A DNA stretch of 57,500 nt from the NCBI RefSeq assembly GCF_964340395.1, contig NC_135564.1, positions 19,557,319 to 19,614,818 on the forward strand, read 5' to 3'. A program made the position numbers and the translations under genes. The DNA comes from Glandiceps talaboti. Lineage: Eukaryota; Hemichordata; Enteropneusta; Spengelidae. Shown here piece after piece: positions 55,221 to 57,500 of this stretch; the first letter of the stretch is position 1; every line of letters begins with the position of its first letter. Below the pieces are notes generated by a model. The model worked only from the letters and a program-made list of their open reading frames with translations. It ran no database searches and was not told the DNA's origin.

Positions 55221-56522
55221 ATGATATAAATGACAGATATAAAAAGCCCTGACTTTGGCCTAACGGCAACACTCCAAGCTAGAGCTAGTCGATACTTATA
55301 GCTCAATACGGCCAAATCCCAAATATCGAATCTGTGACGCTATTGTTGTAACAATAATTAAATCACAATAAGTCACACATAGGAACTTCCTAAGATAACA
55401 ATAGGTCGGGTATAATTATGATTTCATGGAAATGAAACAAAGGACACTAAACTTTAATTTGAATGACATCTCCAGACATATGATATTAGTGTACCTATTG
55501 TCTTGACACCCATGTAAGCTACTGCAATAAAAGATGTTCATTTCTCTAACTAGGTGTTTAGCGACATGTAAAAACAGTGTCATGTCTGAACCCAAACACA
55601 GTAATTACAAATTCATGACATTGTTCTTTCTCCTCCATGGCTGAATTGTTCCTAGCCATAAAAACACCACAACAGAGTCTGATATATTTTATGCATGCTA
55701 TCACATCGCTTTCCCAGTGATGCACCAGGCCTGACAACAAATGCACAAGCTATAACTCTCTGTGAGTAATTTTCCCAGACTGTTTGAGTCCGACATTACT
55801 AGTACACAACGAGTGTCCTCTAAATTCTCACTCGTCCTGACGCAGCTGAGTGGATACAATCATACAATATGTTGATGTGTTTGTGTGTAATTAGCAACTC
55901 AAAAAATTAACTTTGTGAATTTTGTTTTTTTGTGCAAAACCTTTATTTGATAAAATTGGTTCAAAGAAACTGTTAAATAGAATATATGCAACGAAAAATA
56001 AAATACTGTGTAATTGACAAACACCCATGCTGCCTTCAAACTACCAACACAGTCCAACGTTCAGATGTATTTACTACTGCTATCAACTTAAACATGATTT
56101 TTGGTAATATAATAGTATCTATTATGTAATAATTCCATCAATTCGGCCAGATTTTAATAATTACAATTTGTTTGTGGTCGAATTACTTGATTTATGAAAA
56201 TTAATTTGCAATTTTGTAGGTCGAATTGCAAGATGTATGATATTTTGAATAATGCTTTGTATCTGACCGTAGAGGGCACCGTGTGATTACGTTGCAAGGT
56301 TGAGAAACAACTTGAGAGATGTGGCTTGTTCAATGCCAAATTCTGAAGGAAATTCGAATTTACAGGATTATTACGGTACTCAAATTTCAAATTTTGTGAA
56401 GAAGCCCTACTACACTTGTCATGTGTTTGGCCATTTTGCGGATTTCCTGAGAAACCCATGTCACTTGTGAACTATATTCCATTCCAGGATGGTATAAATA
56501 TTCTAGTCTAGGATGATCATAA
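55221..56522. other. Gene-free stretch
   Basis: Minus-strand open frames 55558-55746 and 56154-56459 have no recognisable domain or splice context. Confidence 0.4.
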
Positions 56523-56866
56523 GACCTAATAAAAAAAATATGTGGTTCCGATTACGCTCAATTTTAGAATAGGTGGGGTAGGTAGCTTTTTTTTAATTTA
56601 ATTTTTATTTTTTTTCCAAGTGTGGGTGTCTAGTTCAGGTTTTCTATTGTTTTCCAAATGGTCTCTGTTATTTATTTCTTCCTATCAGATGTACAGATGG
56701 GAAGAACAGGTTTATATTGTCTGATGTCAGTTTCCACTTCCACTATTACTTCACAATTTTTTCGATGTCATTGTTTTTTCTTGAATATGTAAAAAGAAGT
56801 TTAGGGTCGGCAATGAAAAACAAGGTTGGGTAATTGGAACCAAACAATTATTTTTTTTATGCCTAA
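56523..56866 (+). mobile_element. TAGGCCTA-type MITE
   Basis: 344 bp from CCTAATAAAAAAAATATGTGG to GGAACCAAACAATTA..TATGCC, with the interior of the 50421-50803 copy. The terminal repeats are imperfect. Confidence 0.72.
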
Positions 56867-57111
56867 TACAAAATAATGACGTAATTATTATAGGTATTTA
56901 GGATATTCAGAAAATACCGTTGCCGATGATTGTTATGGAATACTCCGTAACAATAATGGAATGGAAAATTAGCTCACAAGTGACTGTGGAGAAAATCCCA
57001 GGTGACATCACATTAATTACAAGTTACTTTATCTTGATATTTATGAAGTGTGAAAATCAAGCTGTCTTTACACTCAAGATGATAATAATACAAAGGACAA
57101 CATGTTCTCTT

Positions 57112-57199
57112 TTAGTAAACCATTGTAAAGTATGTTGAGAAGATCTCTTCACCAGGCTTTATGTCTCTGATTGATACCAGTACCACTGTTCTAACAACT
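57112..57199 (-). CDS. Possible last exon of a SET-domain-like protein
   Basis: An acceptor-like TAATTACAG at 57200 precedes VVLVSIRDIKPGEEIFSTYF and a stop at 57112-57114. The string R-D-I-x-P-G-E-E-I/L-x-x-x-Y is the characteristic C-terminal motif of SET methyltransferase domains. Nothing upstream of it is in this window to confirm the fold: the catalytic NHS block would be on earlier exons beyond 57500. The acceptor and the first ~45 coding bases are also duplicated twice just upstream. Confidence 0.45.
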
Positions 57200-57340
57200 C
57201 TGTAATTAATAGGAAATGGTTGTGTGATTGATACCATTACAACTGTACAGATACCTCTGTCAAGTATATCAAATAACTCTAATACGAGGAGATATGTTTG
57301 TGTGATTGATACCAGTAACACTATACAGTTAGTTCTGCAA
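57160..57340. repeat. Minisatellite-like duplication of the acceptor region
   Basis: Three copies of a block containing GTGTGATTGATACCA.TA (57221-57238, 57300-57317 and the variant TCTGATTGATACCAGTACC at 57165), each followed by an acceptor-like complement (TTACAG, TGACAG, TTGCAG on the minus strand). Confidence 0.6.
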
Positions 57341-57500
57341 TTAATTGGAGGAAATATTTGTCGGCAAATATACATGAATGTATTATAAATGTTGACAAAT
57401 ATAAATAGAAAAGATAAAGTTCAGTATTTTGAACTCTGGGTAGTATATGGGACTGTCACTTGGTGGGACAGAGTTTACAAATTGAATGCTATGCATTTAC

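Noticed and set aside
55230-55340. tRNA-like A box (TGGCCTAACGG) and weak B box
   Set aside because: Spacing is too long for a tRNA or SINE head and the B box has mismatches; no cloverleaf could be drawn.

Overview
The window is metazoan nuclear DNA from a repeat-rich, AT-rich genome. Evidence: exons bounded by GT/AG splice sites, TATA/CCAAT promoters, poly(A) signals, an animal TMEM229-type gene, secreted pentraxin domains, non-LTR and Ty3-type retrotransposons, and abundant microsatellites. It looks like a marine invertebrate (a lancelet, hemichordate or lophotrochozoan would all fit), but the sequence alone does not fix the species. No bacterial genes, CRISPR arrays or rRNA genes were seen.

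Layout. 0-9 kb: possible last exon and poly(A) site of a gene entering from the left, a weak exon candidate, microsatellites, a tandem array of ~240 bp units (4.6-5.5 kb), a decayed multi-exon gene (6.7-8.3 kb), a small MITE and a LINE 3' tail. 9.3-11 kb: an intact intronless TMEM229-like gene with upstream TATA boxes. 11.9-12.95 kb: a diverged copy of the 4.6-6.1 kb segment. 14.1-18.4 kb (minus strand): four tandem pentraxin-domain exons, all joined in phase 1, the last carrying the stop. 19.7-20.7 kb: a hairpin, a 147-bp tandem array with an ATGCAAAT octamer in every unit, and a 260-bp element whose identical inverted copy lies at 46.9 kb. 25.2-34.2 kb: a complete, young Ty3-type retrotransposon with one intact gag-pol-chromodomain frame, nearly identical LTRs and a GTAG target duplication. 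34.6-43.4 kb: MITEs and three degraded LINE reverse-transcriptase fragments, one with a (TA)n expansion inside the reading frame and one with a perfect 292-bp tandem duplication. 45.7-48.8 kb: a foldback element with 66-bp perfect terminal repeats, a signal-peptide exon (minus strand), a SINE-like sequence and a diverged solo LTR with one half inverted. 49.5 kb: a minus-strand CCAAT/TATA promoter and a short first exon. 50-57.5 kb: more copies of a TAGGCCTA-ended MITE, a LINE tail, an acidic ORF remnant, and the last exon of a possible SET-domain gene.

How genes may fit together: the promoter and first exon at 49.5 kb, the signal-peptide exon at 47.5 kb (ending in phase 1) and the pentraxin exons at 18.4-14.1 kb (starting in phase 1) could be one ~35-kb secreted multi-pentraxin gene on the minus strand, with the Ty3 element sitting antisense in its first coding intron. 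This is an inference from splice phase and orientation.

The most novel signal is a family of tiny palindromic insertions (about 22-34 bp), each between direct repeats of 7-9 bp. One is confirmed by a related empty site in the same window and another by interrupting a conserved LINE protein motif in frame.
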